Assembly (NCBI RefSeq): GCF_000024785.1
Contig: NC_013441.1
Location: 930,001-994,000, forward strand
From: Gordonia bronchialis DSM 43247
Lineage (GTDB): Bacteria; Actinomycetota; Actinomycetes; Mycobacteriales; Mycobacteriaceae
Reading direction: 5' to 3'
DNA: 64,000 nt
Each line of letters opens with the position of its first letter. Position 1 is the stretch's first letter. Under the pieces are notes generated by a model, which was not told where the DNA came from, searched no databases, and saw only the letters and a list, made by a program, of their open reading frames with translations. Of this stretch, positions 63,037 through 64,000 are shown one piece after another. Position numbers and translations under genes: made by a program.

Positions 63037-64000
63037 TCAGTGGCTGAGCCCTGACAATACCCCGGTAAGCGCCGCACGAACGTCGCGCGCCTCGATCCGC
63101 ATCAGATCCTCCTCGGAGAGCGATGCGAAGTCGCCTTGCGCGGACAGGCGATACTCGCGTTCTTCTTCGGCCGCCTCGATGATGTTGCGGATGAAGCGTC
63201 CGTTGCCGGCGAGGTCGCTGGCGCGGCGAACCAGCGAACCCTCGGTTCGCAGATCGTGATAGAGCGGTGTGCAGGCCGCCTCGAGTTCGGTGACGGCATC
63301 GGAGGTGAGTAGCGAATCACGTTGCCGAGCAATGAATTCACCGATCCGGGCGAGTTCGTTCGGCGTGTAGGAATCGAACCGGATCCGGCGCGCGAAGCGG
63401 GAGGACAAGCCGTCGTTGGCGGCCAGGAATCGGTCGATCTCGGCGTCGTAGCCGGCGATGATCACCACGAGCCGATCGCGGTCGTCCTCCATTCGGGCGA
63501 GCAGCGTGTCGACGGCCTCGCGGCCGAAGGCGTCACCGCCGGAGAGTCCCTGCTGGATCAGCGTGTAGGCCTCGTCGATGAACAGCACTCCGTCCATCGC
63601 CGAATCGATGAGCGCCGATGTCTTGATCGCGGTGCTGCCCAGATGCTCGCCGACCATGTCGCGGCGGGTCGCCTCGATGACCTTGTCGGACTTGATGAAT
63701 CCCAGTCCGCAGTAGATCTTTGCGACGATCCGCGCGATCGTCGTCTTGCCGGTACCGGGCGGCCCGGTGAAGGCGAGATGCAGGCTGCGGGCCGAGGTGG
63801 CCAGGCCACGATCGGCGCGCACCCGGGCCAGCGTCGACGCCGACTGGAGTTTGGCGACCTGCTCCTTCACCGACTCGAGCCCGATCTGGCGGGACAGTTC
63901 GCGCTGGGCGTCGGTGACCATCTCGTCGAGTTCGGGGGCGCTATCGGCCATCACCGACTCGCCGCGCGCCGGGACCGACGCCGGATCCCACCGGTCGGTG
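63037..64000 (-). CDS. eccA: Type VII secretion EccA-type AAA+ ATPase, partial (N-terminus beyond window)
   Basis: The CbxX/EccA AAA domain is complete: LHLAFTGPPGTGKTTIARIVAKIYCGLG (Walker A), AMDGVLFIDEAYTL (Walker B), RDRLVVIIAGYDAEIDRFLAANDGLSSRF and NGRFIRNIIEAAEEERE. The frame remains open upstream to the window edge (TDRWDPASVPARGESV), so the apparent start at 63954 is internal and the TPR-like N-terminal half lies outside. EccA ATPases aid substrate export by ESX systems of mycolate-containing actinobacteria. The other esx genes are not in view. Confidence 0.88.
   Translation of the reverse strand, partial: TDRWDPASVPARGESVMADSAPELDEMVTDAQRELSRQIGLESVKEQVAKLQSASTLARVRADRGLATSARSLHLAFTGPPGTGKTTIARIVAKIYCGLGFIKSDKVIEATRRDMVGEHLGSTAIKTSALIDSAMDGVLFIDEAYTLIQQGLSGGDAFGREAVDTLLARMEDDRDRLVVIIAGYDAEIDRFLAANDGLSSRFARRIRFDSYTPNELARIGEFIARQRDSLLTSDAVTELEAACTPLYHDLRTEGSLVRRASDLAGNGRFIRNIIEAAEEEREYRLSAQGDFASLSEEDLMRIEARDVRAALTGVLSGLSH

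Overview
The window reads as a high-GC mycolic-acid actinobacterium (order Mycobacteriales/Corynebacteriales, most likely Gordonia or a close relative). The basis is the dense GC-rich coding, an antigen-85-like mycolyltransferase-type esterase, the C-terminal half of a type VII secretion EccA ATPase, and a large cholesterol/steroid catabolic gene set ordered much as in Mycobacterium tuberculosis and Rhodococcus. The genus is an inference; no rRNA or other taxonomic marker is present.

Layout. 1-7.5 kb: edge MFS exporter, PAS-ANTAR protein, TIGR03086 protein with divergent WYL regulator, secreted esterase plus MaoC protein, a repeat pair, and a MoxR/VWA pair. 7.5-17.3 kb: kstR with a DUF1059 partner, divergent from fadE34, then a side-chain operon fadE28-fadE29-chsH2-chsH1-ltp2-acyl-CoA synthetase. 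17.3-22.8 kb: transporters, small proteins, an SDR/TetR pair. 22.8-25.4 kb: kstD-chsH3. 25.5-30 kb: accessory patch with an IS3-type element, a patatin (DUF3376) gene remnant, an IS1380-type element and small membrane genes. 30-37 kb: two GntR regulators, a CynX-type transporter and a CaiB/acyl-CoA dehydrogenase/enoyl-CoA hydratase operon. 37-42 kb: hsaE-hsaG-hsaF-thiolase. 42-45 kb: housekeeping and cell-envelope genes. 45-52.7 kb: kshA with an Rv3527-like gene, divergent from hsaA-hsaC-hsaB followed by Rv3531c/Rv3530c/Rv3529c-like genes. 52.7-57 kb: enoyl-CoA hydratase-fadE31-fadE32-fadE33. 57-64 kb: secreted protein, IclR, cysD-cysNC-cysQ, membrane protein, eccA.

How the parts work together. 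KstR-type operators (TnnAACnnGTTnnA) stand before fadE34/kstR, fadE28, kstD (two), hsaE (one good, one imperfect), kshA and hsaA, so one repressor can control side-chain removal (FadE34, FadE28/29, ChsH1/H2, Ltp2), ring opening (KstD, KshA, HsaA/B/C) and aldol cleavage of the A/B-ring fragment (HsaE/F/G). A single KstR2-type site (AnCAAGnnCTTGnT) precedes the FadE31-33 operon for the remaining C/D rings. hsaD, kshB, fadA5-position genes, fadD3 and ipdAB are not in the window. CysD/CysNC makes PAPS, the donor that the sulfotransferase-like protein of the hsa operon would need.

Sequence quality. Four genes share one defect: a single missing G or C that breaks an otherwise intact frame (near 823, 22025, 26656 and 29833). 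This looks more like sequencing or assembly error than gene decay.
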